This document shows, piece by piece, positions 15,032 to 25,160 of a stretch of DNA of 64,000 nt. The notes beneath the pieces are model-generated. The model ran no database searches. It saw only the letters and a list, made by a program, of their open reading frames with translations, and was not told the origin of the DNA. This stretch comes from Acinetobacter sp. TR3. GTDB taxonomy: Bacteria > Pseudomonadota > Gammaproteobacteria > Pseudomonadales > Moraxellaceae. Made by a program: the position numbers and the translations under genes. The stretch covers positions 2,604,001 through 2,668,000 of the forward strand of contig NZ_CP114264.1 in the NCBI RefSeq assembly GCF_027105055.1, given 5' to 3'. The number at the start of each line of letters is the position of its first letter. Within the stretch, counting starts at the first letter, position 1.

Positions 15032-15742
15032 ATGAGTTCAATCATTTTTGATACCGAAACAAATAAGCTACACGGTGACATCATCCAAGCTGCTTACATC
15101 AATATTCAAATTGATGATGGTGAGGTCAGCAATAGTGGTTCATTTATGCTGCAAAACTTCAAACCGAACGAAGCCATTGATTTCGAAGCAATGGCAGTTC
15201 ACAACATCATCGCGGACGATCTTAAAGATTGCCCATCATTTACACAATGCTGCATCCCAAAAGTTGAGTATGTGATCGGACATTCTATCGATTACGACAT
15301 GGAAGCTTTACAGCGAGCTGGTCAATTTGAACCGTTTATGAAACGTATATGTACACTTGCGATCATGCGTTACCTATATCCACAATTGAAGAGTCATAAG
15401 CTCGGAGTACTGTGCTATCAATTTTCTGAAAATTTGTCTGAAACAAGGGAGTTAAATAAATATAGTCACAATGCACTTACAGACTGCTATTTAACACAAG
15501 TTATTGTCGAGAATATCGTTAAAACTCAAGCTATTAAAACGATTGATGAGCTACACCAACTTTCAGAAAAGGCACGGTACCCTACTCATTTTTATTGGGG
15601 AAAATTTAAAGGTAGGAAAATTTCGGATATTGATTCAGTAGATTTAATCGAGATACTAAACAAAGAAAGCGATCGTTATGTATTAACGGCCATCGAAGAA
15701 GAGTTATATATTCGAGACCAATTGGAGCTTAAATTAGGATGA
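15032..15742 (+). CDS. DnaQ-like 3'-5' exonuclease (exodeoxyribonuclease X type), 236 aa
   Basis: DEDD motifs are visible: FDTETNKLHGD (ExoI, Asp7 and Glu9), GHSIDYDMEAL at ~89 (ExoII) and YSHNALTDCYLT at ~150 (ExoIII, HxxxxxD). A C-terminal ~60 residues (YPTHFYWGKFKGRKISDID) resemble the small domain found in exonuclease X-like phage proteins. It would remove 3' ends during replication or recombination. The ORF opens upstream at 14993, but the ATG at 15032 fits the family start. Confidence 0.85.
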   Translation: MSSIIFDTETNKLHGDIIQAAYINIQIDDGEVSNSGSFMLQNFKPNEAIDFEAMAVHNIIADDLKDCPSFTQCCIPKVEYVIGHSIDYDMEALQRAGQFEPFMKRICTLAIMRYLYPQLKSHKLGVLCYQFSENLSETRELNKYSHNALTDCYLTQVIVENIVKTQAIKTIDELHQLSEKARYPTHFYWGKFKGRKISDIDSVDLIEILNKESDRYVLTAIEEELYIRDQLELKLG

Positions 15743-16029
15743 CTGACTTAGCAATATTGGAAAAATTCTTCCTAAAAATGATGAAAAAAGTCGAGGAAAA
15801 ACCAATTGTCCCGATGGAATATCAGCTTTGGGACGAACATGACATCGCTGCATATTTTAAATACTCATTGGAATATGCAAAACGTCACATCATTAGCAAC
15901 GACAAATTTCCACCGAGTCGGGATTTACCTACTTCAGCTACGAACGATCGTACGGTACCACGCTGGAAAGCTATGGACGTGATCAAATTTGCAATGGCGT
16001 TTGATAAAAACACGCTGACATACCATTAA
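15739..16029 (+). CDS. Excisionase/AlpA-like protein, 96 aa
   Basis: Overlaps the exonuclease by 4 bases. Residues ~29-90 (LWDEHDIAAYFKYSLEYAKR, then the PRWKAMDVIKFAMAF segment) match the winged helix-turn-helix layout of AlpA/Xis proteins, with a DIAAYF recognition segment. It lies convergent to and next to the integrase, where a recombination directionality factor is expected. Confidence 0.6.
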   Translation: MTDLAILEKFFLKMMKKVEEKPIVPMEYQLWDEHDIAAYFKYSLEYAKRHIISNDKFPPSRDLPTSATNDRTVPRWKAMDVIKFAMAFDKNTLTYH

Positions 16030-16056
16030 AAAAAGCCACCGAAAGGTGGCTTTTTT
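16029..16056. terminator. Bidirectional terminator between early operon and integrase
   Basis: AAAAAAGCCACC-gaaa-GGTGGCTTTTTT: a 12-base perfect stem with a GAAA loop and T runs on both strands. It serves both convergent genes. Confidence 0.9.
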
Positions 16057-16057
16057 A

Positions 16058-17167
16058 TTATTCCAATATTTTATTCTGAGTCTGATCCAGCTCGTCTACA
16101 ATCTCATCATTGGTTGGGTTGTAATAAACAAGTGCAAACTTAGGGTCTTTCCAGCCGAACACTTTGCAAAGCGTTAATGCATTCTTTAAACGTCGAGCCA
16201 TCAGAGATGCAGCTTCATGACGTGAATCATGGAAAGTGAGATCCACGCCATCCAGTCCAGCCTGTTTTCTTGCTTTTCTAAACAATGCATCTCTAGAGGA
16301 ATCGCTGACTGTAAAAACTTTTGGAGATGCTTTTCGATCAATCTTCATAGCCAAAGTCCAAAGCTCAACAGCAAACGTATCTAATGGGACTTTACGTACG
16401 GTGCCATTCTTTGTATCGGGTAAAATGACCAGCCTCTTAGCCAGAAGTACTTCCCTCGGCAAACGATTTACAATTTCGCCAGATCTCATACCAGTTGCCA
16501 ATGCTATCAGCCAAATTAATGCGACTTCCTGCATTTTTGTCTGTGGAATTGCACCAGGTATATATTTTAATGCAGCCAACATCTTTTCAATTTCAAGCTG
16601 CTCGATACGACGTTCACGATTTACAGGCTTCGGAGGCAATTTAACTTCAGAAACAAGATTATGTTGAATCCACTTTTTCTCTCTGCACCATGAAAAAAAT
16701 GAAGACAACAAGGAAAAGTCTCGTCTAACAGTACTTGGCTTTAACGGTTTTATCGACCGCTTCATTACTTCGTCACGATAATCAGCTAAAAATTCGGACT
16801 TGTATTTCACTAACGGCCAATCAATATTTTTCAAAGTATTTTTGAAATACTCGATACGTTGTTTTTCTTTTTTTCCTGTTTTTTTATGTGCTGAGACTTC
16901 ATTAGAATAACGAGTCAATGCTTCAGATAATGTAAGTACGACATCGGATCTCAATGCAGCTAAAGTCTGATTATTTAAAATAATGTCACGTTCAATTTGC
17001 TTCGCCCAATTCTTAGCAGCAAATTCACTTTGATGAACTTTGGTTTTACGAACATCGTCGACCTTTACTTCAGCTCGCCATTTCCCATTTTTAAGTTGAT
17101 AAACAGACCTATACATACATACAAAACCAGTGTGGGGCGTGTGGGCATCGTGTGGGTGGGTATCCAC
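16058..17167 (-). CDS. int: Tyrosine integrase of the prophage
   Basis: The C-terminal half carries the tyrosine recombinase signature: ATGMRSGEIVNR (Arg), TFHDSRHEAASLMARR (His-x-x-Arg) and FALVYYNPTND (catalytic Tyr). The N-terminal half has an arm-binding-like start and a core-binding domain (~60-150). The GTG at 17167 has an AGG ribosome site; an ATG at 17116 (MYRSVYQL) is an alternative start. It points away from the tRNA-Leu whose 3' end lies 112 bases upstream, the usual arrangement for tRNA-integrating prophages. Confidence 0.92.
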   Translation of the reverse strand: MDTHPHDAHTPHTGFVCMYRSVYQLKNGKWRAEVKVDDVRKTKVHQSEFAAKNWAKQIERDIILNNQTLAALRSDVVLTLSEALTRYSNEVSAHKKTGKKEKQRIEYFKNTLKNIDWPLVKYKSEFLADYRDEVMKRSIKPLKPSTVRRDFSLLSSFFSWCREKKWIQHNLVSEVKLPPKPVNRERRIEQLEIEKMLAALKYIPGAIPQTKMQEVALIWLIALATGMRSGEIVNRLPREVLLAKRLVILPDTKNGTVRKVPLDTFAVELWTLAMKIDRKASPKVFTVSDSSRDALFRKARKQAGLDGVDLTFHDSRHEAASLMARRLKNALTLCKVFGWKDPKFALVYYNPTNDEIVDELDQTQNKILE

Positions 17168-17213
17168 AAAAATACCTAAAAATACTTAAAAAAAACGTAA
17201 ACGTCAGAAACGA

Positions 17214-17254
17214 CAAAGCCCCAAGTTCTTGTTTTATAAGAACTTGGGGCTTTG
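17214..17254 (-). terminator. Terminator downstream of tRNA-Leu
   Basis: A perfect 17-base stem, CAAAGCCCCAAGTTCTT/AAGAACTTGGGGCTTTG, with a 7-base loop, 25 bases beyond the CCA end of the tRNA. Since it lies on the prophage side of the tRNA, it may have been brought by the phage to replace the original terminator. Confidence 0.75.
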
Positions 17255-17278
17255 AGATAATCTGTTTAAGCTATCTAA

Positions 17279-17365
17279 TGGTCCCGAGGGTCGGACTCGA
17301 ACCGACACGTCATCTCTGACAGCGGATTTTGAGTCCGCCGCGTCTACCAATTTCACCACCTCGGG
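17279..17365 (-). tRNA. tRNA-Leu (CAA), prophage integration target
   Basis: On the minus strand the gene begins CCCGAGG and ends CCTCGGG-A-CCA, with the CCA encoded. The anticodon stem GCGGA/TCCGC encloses CTCAAAA (anticodon CAA, Leu). The D-loop GGTAGACGC and the long variable arm are typical of leucine tRNA. The T-arm GTCGG-TTCGAGT-CCGAC is intact, so the tRNA should still work after phage integration. Confidence 0.96.
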
Positions 17366-17546
17366 AAGAGTGCGATGCTTTGTGTTGCGTATCATAACCT
17401 GTTTGATTTTATTGTCAAACACTAACTATCGCTTATTGCTCACTTTTAAATCACTCAGATATTTTTCTGCTTATAAACACGTGAACTCAGCGATAAAATA
17501 CAAAAAAGACTATACTACACCCAATTTTTTGCAATGTTTTAGATGT

Positions 17547-18584
17547 ATGCAACTCTCCGACTTTTCATTTGATCTTCCTGATGAACTTATTGCTCGCTAC
17601 CCACTAGATAGTCGTAGCGCATCTCGCCTACTCCATATTGATACTCAAGGTCAATATCACGATTATGTTTTCACTGATATTCTTGATTTACTAGAAGAAG
17701 GTGACTTGCTTGTACTAAATGATACTAAAGTCATGAAAGCACGATTAAAAGGCAAACGCGCTACAGGTGGCGCAATCGAAGTACTGGTTGAGCGCATGCT
17801 GGACACCCACACCGCACATTGCCATATCAAATCAAGCAATTCGCCTAAAGCAGGTGCAGAATTATATATCGGTGAAGATGCCGTTCCTGTCACCGTACAA
17901 GGTCGCCATGAAAATCTGTTTGTCGTAAAGTTTTCACAACCAATTTTGTCGGTACTGGATCAATACGGTCAACTCCCTATTCCACCATATTTCAATCGTG
18001 AAGCCGAAGAAATTGATACTGAGCGTTATCAAACTGTATTTCATGATCCTGAAAAAATTGCCAGTGTTGCTGCCCCGACTGCAAGCTTACATTTCGACCA
18101 AGACTTATTAGAAAAGTTAGCCGCTAAAGGCGTGCAAAAAACGTTTGTGACTTTGCATGTGGGCGCAGGAACTTTTATGCCTGTTCGTACCACGGACATT
18201 AGCAACCACATTATGCACAGTGAATGGTGTGACGTACCACAAGCCACGATTGATCTCATCTTAGAGACCAAGGCACGTGGTAATAAAGTGATTGCGGTGG
18301 GAACAACTGCGACCCGTGCCTTAGAGAGTGCTGCACAGGCCAATCAAGGACAAATTGCAGCTTGGACAGGTGATACGCAAATCTTTATTTATCCAGGTTA
18401 TCAATTCTGTATCGTAGATCGTTTAATTACTAATTTCCATTTACCAGAATCAACTTTGCTGATGCTAGTTTCTGCATTATCAAATCGAGACCACATTTTA
18501 GCGGCTTATCAACATGCTGTTGAACAACGCTATCGTTTCTTTAGCTATGGTGATGCTATGCTAGTGGATAAATTAAACAACTGA
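17547..18584 (+). CDS. queA: S-adenosylmethionine:tRNA ribosyltransferase-isomerase (QueA)
   Basis: QueA moves the ribosyl part of S-adenosylmethionine onto preQ1 in tRNA to form epoxyqueuosine. The ATG at 17547 begins [20 protein letters not shown], the standard QueA start, giving 345 residues. Conserved blocks include [29 protein letters not shown], and the [14 protein letters not shown] and [18 protein letters not shown] motifs. The open frame extends upstream to 17370 but runs through the tRNA-side promoter region. The queA-tgt pair is separated here by two unrelated genes. Confidence 0.97.
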   Translation: MQLSDFSFDLPDELIARYPLDSRSASRLLHIDTQGQYHDYVFTDILDLLEEGDLLVLNDTKVMKARLKGKRATGGAIEVLVERMLDTHTAHCHIKSSNSPKAGAELYIGEDAVPVTVQGRHENLFVVKFSQPILSVLDQYGQLPIPPYFNREAEEIDTERYQTVFHDPEKIASVAAPTASLHFDQDLLEKLAAKGVQKTFVTLHVGAGTFMPVRTTDISNHIMHSEWCDVPQATIDLILETKARGNKVIAVGTTATRALESAAQANQGQIAAWTGDTQIFIYPGYQFCIVDRLITNFHLPESTLLMLVSALSNRDHILAAYQHAVEQRYRFFSYGDAMLVDKLNN

Positions 18585-18597
18585 TTTAAATAGAACA

Positions 18598-19626
18598 ATG
18601 CCGATCGATACTGTAGAACAAGCCTTACATATAAGACGAAAAAAAAATGCGCAGGTTTTCCGCAATATTGCTCGGCTTTGGGATATAGGGCAAAAATCAC
18701 ATAGTGATCAAGATTTGCTGGATGCTTTACATCCGTGGCGTGATGATCATAGCTTATGCTTTTTTAATGTATTGCCTTTTATTTTAGGCATTGTGAGCGT
18801 CTGCATATTAGTATTTGGCTATTTTTTTCACCCACATATTCAGTATATCTTTAGCCTTCTCGCTGCCTTTTTGACTGGCTTTTTAGCGTATTTACTGTAT
18901 GAGCCGAAAGAGCCACTCACACAGGTCATTACATATCTCGAACAACGCATGACCGTCTTACGCTATGGTCTGCAATTTCAACAGCTACCCGCTTATTTAC
19001 CCATTCAAGCACAACCATTATTGGTGATCAGTAAATTAAAGCAATTCTTTCCATTGTTTAATCGTGGCACTGAATCTAACGAAATCACCCAATTTGCTTC
19101 AACTACATGGCATGATGGTACGACAGAACATCAAGTTTTATTGTTTCAATATCACTATGTCAGTGAACTACCCATTTTTCAGGAAGAAAATAGCAATCAG
19201 AAAATTGCCAAAGAAATTCACAAAGATCTATGGGGCGCTTTTATTTTTCAAATACCTGCTTCAGGAATCGCAGTCAGCAATAAACGTTCACGTTTTTTTG
19301 AACCATATACCAGTTCATGGCAAAGCAGCGATATTTTAATTAATCAAGAATTGAATATTTTTGGGGTCGATCAACATCAGTTGGCAAAAGAAATTAGCCC
19401 GAGTTTGACCTTAAAGCTACATGATTTTTTTCAACATTTTACTGGTGATTTAATTTATCATCATGAAGAGCAAATTTTGTGTTACCTCGGCGAACAAAAC
19501 CTTTTCCAAACCGCCAGTAAACGTAGTGAAATCCATGATATTTCAGCATTACGTGGACATTTACGTACCATGACCATGCCGCAATATCAAAAGTTTCAAC
19601 AGCTCATGCTGAATTTAATTAGCTAA
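18598..19626 (+). CDS. Hypothetical membrane protein next to LemA, 342 aa
   Basis: Two adjacent membrane helices at ~60-103 (FILGIVSVCILVFGYFF and IFSLLAAFLTGFLAYLLY) follow a cytosolic N-terminus. The remaining ~235 residues are soluble. It lies 13 bases after queA and 31 before a LemA gene, so the three are probably co-transcribed. The layout recalls DUF3137-type proteins that pair with LemA, but the family is not certain. Function unknown. Confidence 0.6.
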   Translation: MPIDTVEQALHIRRKKNAQVFRNIARLWDIGQKSHSDQDLLDALHPWRDDHSLCFFNVLPFILGIVSVCILVFGYFFHPHIQYIFSLLAAFLTGFLAYLLYEPKEPLTQVITYLEQRMTVLRYGLQFQQLPAYLPIQAQPLLVISKLKQFFPLFNRGTESNEITQFASTTWHDGTTEHQVLLFQYHYVSELPIFQEENSNQKIAKEIHKDLWGAFIFQIPASGIAVSNKRSRFFEPYTSSWQSSDILINQELNIFGVDQHQLAKEISPSLTLKLHDFFQHFTGDLIYHHEEQILCYLGEQNLFQTASKRSEIHDISALRGHLRTMTMPQYQKFQQLMLNLIS

Positions 19627-19657
19627 TCATTTAGCGATAACAATAAGGGGAATAGCG

Positions 19658-20227
19658 ATGACAGGTTTACTGATTTTTTTGGGAATTTTTGTGGTGCTGA
19701 TCGTATGGGGCGTTTCTATTCGCAACAACATCGTACGGTATTTTAATGCCACCAAACGGGCATGGTCAGAAGTTGCTAACTTTGAGCGTCAAAAAGTAAA
19801 GACTTTAGAGGCATTGGAAGCAACATTAGATCAATATACTCAGTTTGAAAAATCAACTTTGGAAAAAGTAACTGAATTACGCCAACAAATTCTGAATCTG
19901 AATGTCAATGATACCGATATTTCTCAATTACAACAGATTGAGAAAATGAGTAAGGAACTGATTCGTAGCCTCAATGTAGTGGTGGAAAACTATCCTGAAC
20001 TGAAAGCTGATGCACTGTATAGCAAAATGATGGATGATATTCAGGAGCAAAACGAAAATGTTGGTGCAGCAATCACGATCTTTAACCGCAATGTTGAGTT
20101 ATTTAATAACCAAATCGAAGTATTCCCAAATAACTTGATTAACACCCTAACCTTATCTAAAAAAGCCATTCGCCCATTTAAGGATAATCTTGCAACTGAA
20201 AATTTTGACTATAAACCGAATTTTTAA
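19658..20227 (+). CDS. lemA: LemA family protein
   Basis: A single N-terminal membrane helix (LLIFLGIFVVLIVWGVSI) is followed by the long helical LemA domain (NIVRYFNATKRAWSEVANF, then a VVENYPELKAD motif at ~110). LemA proteins are membrane-anchored helical bundles of unknown role, often next to membrane proteins of stress or protein-quality systems. At 189 residues the length is normal. Good ribosome site AAGGGG upstream. Confidence 0.88.
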   Translation: MTGLLIFLGIFVVLIVWGVSIRNNIVRYFNATKRAWSEVANFERQKVKTLEALEATLDQYTQFEKSTLEKVTELRQQILNLNVNDTDISQLQQIEKMSKELIRSLNVVVENYPELKADALYSKMMDDIQEQNENVGAAITIFNRNVELFNNQIEVFPNNLINTLTLSKKAIRPFKDNLATENFDYKPNF

Positions 20228-21693
<1,466 letters not shown>

Positions 21694-21801
21694 TGTGAAT
21701 GAATTGCATCAAGATTTGCGCCTGATCGCAAGACAAGGTACATTGCAAAACGAATTGGGATTTATTATTAATTTTTGACTTTTTAATTTTAGGAAATCGA
21801 A

Positions 21802-22134
21802 ATGAGCTTTTTAATTTCTACTGCTCACGCTGCTCCTGCGGCAGCTCAACCTGCTGGCGGTATGGCAATGCAATTTGTCATGATTGCAGTATTTATCGCA
21901 ATTTTCTACTTTTTGATCTGGAGACCTCAAGCGAAACGTGCCAAAGAACACCGTTCTTTAATCGAAAGCTTAGGTGTGGGCAGTGAAATCGTATTTGCTG
22001 GCGGTTTGATGGGAAAAATCACCAAACTTGATGGTGACTTTGCAGTCGTTGAACTCAGCCGTGGTGTCGATGTAAAAATTCAACGTGCGAGTGTCATTTC
22101 AGTATTACCTGAAGGCACACTAAATAACCTTTAA
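21802..22134 (+). CDS. yajC: Preprotein translocase subunit YajC
   Basis: This 110-residue protein has one membrane helix (FVMIAVFIAIFYFLIWRPQ) followed by the conserved KRAKEHRSLIESLGVGSEIV segment. YajC joins SecD and SecF in the heterotetramer that helps SecYEG export proteins. It precedes secD, as expected. Confidence 0.95.
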   Translation: MSFLISTAHAAPAAAQPAGGMAMQFVMIAVFIAIFYFLIWRPQAKRAKEHRSLIESLGVGSEIVFAGGLMGKITKLDGDFAVVELSRGVDVKIQRASVISVLPEGTLNNL

Positions 22135-22143
22135 TCATAAGAT

Positions 22144-22168
22144 AGTCGTGCCTCAGCACGACTTTTTC
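22144..22168 (+). terminator. Hairpin between yajC and secD
   Basis: AGTCGTGC-ctca-GCACGACT followed by five Ts, 10 bases after the yajC stop and 18 before secD. It has the form of a full terminator inside the operon, so it may reduce secDF relative to yajC; secD would then rely partly on read-through or its own promoter. Confidence 0.65.
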
Positions 22169-22185
22169 ATTTAAGAAGAAAGCGA

Positions 22186-24087
22186 ATGCGTTACCCTGCA
22201 TGGAAATATTTACTGATCCTTGTGGTACTTGTGATCAGTACGTTATATGCACTTCCTAGTTTGTATCCAGATGAACCTGCTGTCCAAATTTCAGGCGCGA
22301 AAGCAGGCACAAAAATAGATCAAACCATTGTGCAAAAAGCGGAGCAGATTTTAAAAACTGCCAACATTAGCAGTCACGACAATAGCTTCACCAATAATGC
22401 GGCATTATTACGATTAAACTCTTCAGAAGCACAGTTAAAAGCCAAAGAAGTGTTGCGCCGTGACTTAGGTGATGACTATGTGGTTGCACTCAACCTTGCA
22501 CCAACAACACCAGAATGGTTGCGAAAGATTGGGGCTAAACCGATGAAACTCGGTTTGGACTTACGTGGCGGTGTACATTTCTTGCTTGAAGTCGACATGG
22601 ATAAAGCGATTGGTCAGCGTATGGAAACATCTGCGACTGATTTGCGTCGTCAATTTCGTGACAACAAAATTAAATTTAATAACCTTGCTTTAAGTAATAA
22701 CACCATTACGATCCAATTTGCTGATAATGCAGATCGTGATGCCGCGGCAGATTTTTTACGTCGTAACGGTAATGAGTTTACTCAACAAGCCGTTGCAACG
22801 ACATCTGGCGCGACTCTAAAACTGAATTATACAGATACTCGTCGTCAAGAAATTCAGTCTTATGCAGTCAACCAAAACTTAACTACATTACGTAATCGTA
22901 TTAACGAACTTGGTGTAGCAGAAGCATTGGTACAAACGCAAGGTAGTAACCGTATCGTGGTTGAGCTACCGGGTGTCCAAGATACTGCTGAAGCAAAACG
23001 TGTATTAGGTCGTACCGCGAACTTAGAATTCCGTTTAGTTGCTGACAGTAATGATCAATATATTGATCAATACACTGGCAAATATAATGGTCAACCACTT
23101 CCACCGGGTACTGAGGTTTTTGCTTATCAATCTCTGGACAGCGGTCGTCAACTTCTTTTACAACGTAATCGTATCTTGACAGGTGAGCGTGTTCAAAATG
23201 CAAGCTCTGGTTTTAGTCAAGATTCTGGCGGCGCTGAAGTAAATATCACCCTAGATACCGCTGGTGGTAAGCTCATGGCAGATGCAACACGTAATGCCGT
23301 GGGTAAACGTATGGCGGTATTGTTTATTGAAAATAAACAAAAAATCTCTTACGTTGCTGATCCTATGACGGGTGCTCAAACTGAAGTACGCACACCATAT
23401 ACAGAATCTGTGGTCATCAATGCGGCAACCATTCAAGCTGTATTGGGCTCACAATTCCGTATCACGGGTCTTGACTCACCTCAAGAAGCTGCTGAACTTG
23501 CATTAATGCTACGTGCTGGTGCATTGGCTGCGCCAATGTACTTTGTTGAAGAGCGTGTCGTTGGTCCAAGTCTTGGTCAAGAGAATATTGATAAAGGGGT
23601 GTTATCTACCCAAATTGGTTTCTTGCTCGTTGCGATTTGGATGATCGTATTCTTCCGTCTCTTTGGCTTAATCGCAAACTTTGCCTTGGTGTTCAACCTT
23701 GCCATGATTTTGACTTTCATGTCATGGATTGGTGCTTCCCTCACCTTACCAGGTATTGCGGGGATCGTCATTGGTATTGGTATGGCAGTCGATGCCAACG
23801 TACTGATCTGCGAACGTATCCGAGAAGAAATGCTCTGGGGTGCATCACCGAAACAAGCCATTATCGCGGGTTATGATCGGGCCTATAACACCATTTTTGA
23901 CTCGAACTTAACCACTTTCATCGTGGCATTTATCTTGTTTGCGATTGGTACTGGCCCAATCAAAGGCTTTGCGGTTACCTTGATGATCGGTATCGTATGT
24001 TCAATGTTTACTGCGATTACTGTGACACGTGCTGTCGTACAGCTCATTTATGGCAAACGCCGTAATTTGACTAAGTTGAGTATTTAA
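22186..24087 (+). CDS. secD: Protein translocase subunit SecD
   Basis: SecD uses the proton gradient to pull exported proteins into the periplasm. The N-terminal helix (YLLILVVLVISTLYALPSL) is followed by the large periplasmic domain with the GLDLRGGVHFLLEVDM motif at ~125 and TLRNRINELGVAEALVQTQG. Five helices close the protein, with the conserved IAGIVIGIGMAVDANVLICE motif in the fourth segment. 633 residues is a normal length. Confidence 0.97.
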   Translation: MRYPAWKYLLILVVLVISTLYALPSLYPDEPAVQISGAKAGTKIDQTIVQKAEQILKTANISSHDNSFTNNAALLRLNSSEAQLKAKEVLRRDLGDDYVVALNLAPTTPEWLRKIGAKPMKLGLDLRGGVHFLLEVDMDKAIGQRMETSATDLRRQFRDNKIKFNNLALSNNTITIQFADNADRDAAADFLRRNGNEFTQQAVATTSGATLKLNYTDTRRQEIQSYAVNQNLTTLRNRINELGVAEALVQTQGSNRIVVELPGVQDTAEAKRVLGRTANLEFRLVADSNDQYIDQYTGKYNGQPLPPGTEVFAYQSLDSGRQLLLQRNRILTGERVQNASSGFSQDSGGAEVNITLDTAGGKLMADATRNAVGKRMAVLFIENKQKISYVADPMTGAQTEVRTPYTESVVINAATIQAVLGSQFRITGLDSPQEAAELALMLRAGALAAPMYFVEERVVGPSLGQENIDKGVLSTQIGFLLVAIWMIVFFRLFGLIANFALVFNLAMILTFMSWIGASLTLPGIAGIVIGIGMAVDANVLICERIREEMLWGASPKQAIIAGYDRAYNTIFDSNLTTFIVAFILFAIGTGPIKGFAVTLMIGIVCSMFTAITVTRAVVQLIYGKRRNLTKLSI

Positions 24088-24097
24088 GGAGATTCAC

Positions 24098-25066
24098 ATG
24101 ACTGATCTGACTCAACAAGACTCAAAACAATACGGTCGCCCAGATGATCTAAAAATCATTCCATTTATGAAGATTGCTAAGCCTGCTGCAATCTTCTCAA
24201 TCTTGATTACCCTTGCGAGTGTTTTTTTTATTGTGACCAAAGGCTTAAACCTCGGTTTGGACTTTACAGGTGGTGTGTCTGCCGAGTTGAACTATAAACA
24301 AGCAGTTCAACCAGCTCAAGTTGCTCAAGCACTCGATAAAGCAGGCTTTAAAGATGCCGTTGTACAAACATTAGGAAGTAATAAAGACCTGATTGTACGT
24401 ATGCCAGTGCAAGAAGATCTTAAAGTTGAAGATCTAAACGATACCATCACTAAAGCAGTCCAATTGCCAAATAACCAAGCAGAAGTTCATAAAGTTGACT
24501 CTGTTGGCGGTCAAGTCGGTAATGAGCTTTATATCCGCTCTGCAGGTGCGCTTGCACTTGCTTTGATCTTAATGCTGATCTACGTCACCATTCGTTTCGA
24601 GTTTAAACTTGCAATGGGTGCCGTAATTTCATTATTTCACGATATTGTAATTATCATCGGAACGTTTGCATTGTTCCAATGGCAATTTGATTTAACCGTG
24701 CTTGCAGCAATACTTGCGGTAATGGGTTTCTCACTCAACGATAATATCGTTGTATCGGATCGTATCCGTGAGAACTTCCGTAAAATTCGTGGAGCAACAC
24801 CACGTGAAATTGTAGATATCGCATTAACAGAGACCTTGCGTCGTACAATCCATACCTCAATGACTCTATTACTTGTGGTTCTTGCCATGATGTTCTGGGG
24901 AGGTGATGGTTTACATTGGTTCTCAATTGCTATGTGTGTAGGTGTCTTTATCGGTACGTACTCATCTATTTATATTGGTACTGCATTTGCTTTATGGCGT
25001 GGTTTAAATCGTCAAGATTTTATTGTCCAAGTTAAACCTGAATTTGATGAAGAAGAAATTCCTTAA
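24098..25066 (+). CDS. secF: Protein translocase subunit SecF
   Basis: Partner of SecD, 10 bases downstream. The first membrane helix (AIFSILITLASVFFIVTKGL) is followed by GLDFTGGVSAEL, the periplasmic region, and the conserved MGFSLNDNIVVSDRIRENF motif in the membrane domain. 322 residues is standard for SecF. Confidence 0.97.
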   Translation: MTDLTQQDSKQYGRPDDLKIIPFMKIAKPAAIFSILITLASVFFIVTKGLNLGLDFTGGVSAELNYKQAVQPAQVAQALDKAGFKDAVVQTLGSNKDLIVRMPVQEDLKVEDLNDTITKAVQLPNNQAEVHKVDSVGGQVGNELYIRSAGALALALILMLIYVTIRFEFKLAMGAVISLFHDIVIIIGTFALFQWQFDLTVLAAILAVMGFSLNDNIVVSDRIRENFRKIRGATPREIVDIALTETLRRTIHTSMTLLLVVLAMMFWGGDGLHWFSIAMCVGVFIGTYSSIYIGTAFALWRGLNRQDFIVQVKPEFDEEEIP

Positions 25067-25092
25067 ATCTAAATCATCGTAAAGTTCAAATC

Positions 25093-25121
25093 AAAAAAGC
25101 CAGCATAATGCTGGCTTTTTT
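25093..25121. terminator. Bidirectional terminator after secF
   Basis: AAAAAAGCCAGCAT-a-ATGCTGGCTTTTTT: a near-perfect stem that serves secF and the convergent phosphopantetheinyl transferase gene. Confidence 0.9.
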
Positions 25122-25160
25122 GATTAAGATTAGAGCATGGGGTTGTACGTTCTTCATTTA

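Larger units (their letters stand above)
1..17278. mobile_element. P2-like prophage, right-hand part
   Basis: Tail genes of P2 type (GpE chaperone, tape measure, GpU, GpD) read rightward from the window edge. They are followed by an accessory zone, a repressor, an Ogr-type zinc finger, replication genes and a leftward integrase that abuts a tRNA-Leu gene. The left end, including capsid, terminase and lysis genes and the other attachment site, lies outside the window. The exact right attachment core cannot be fixed from one end only; it lies in or just beside the 3' end of the tRNA gene. The prophage looks complete over the part visible, with no broken structural gene. Confidence 0.9.

Noticed and set aside
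16236..16667. 143-codon frame opposite the integrase
   Set aside because: It lies wholly inside the integrase gene on the other strand, with no start signal or family likeness.
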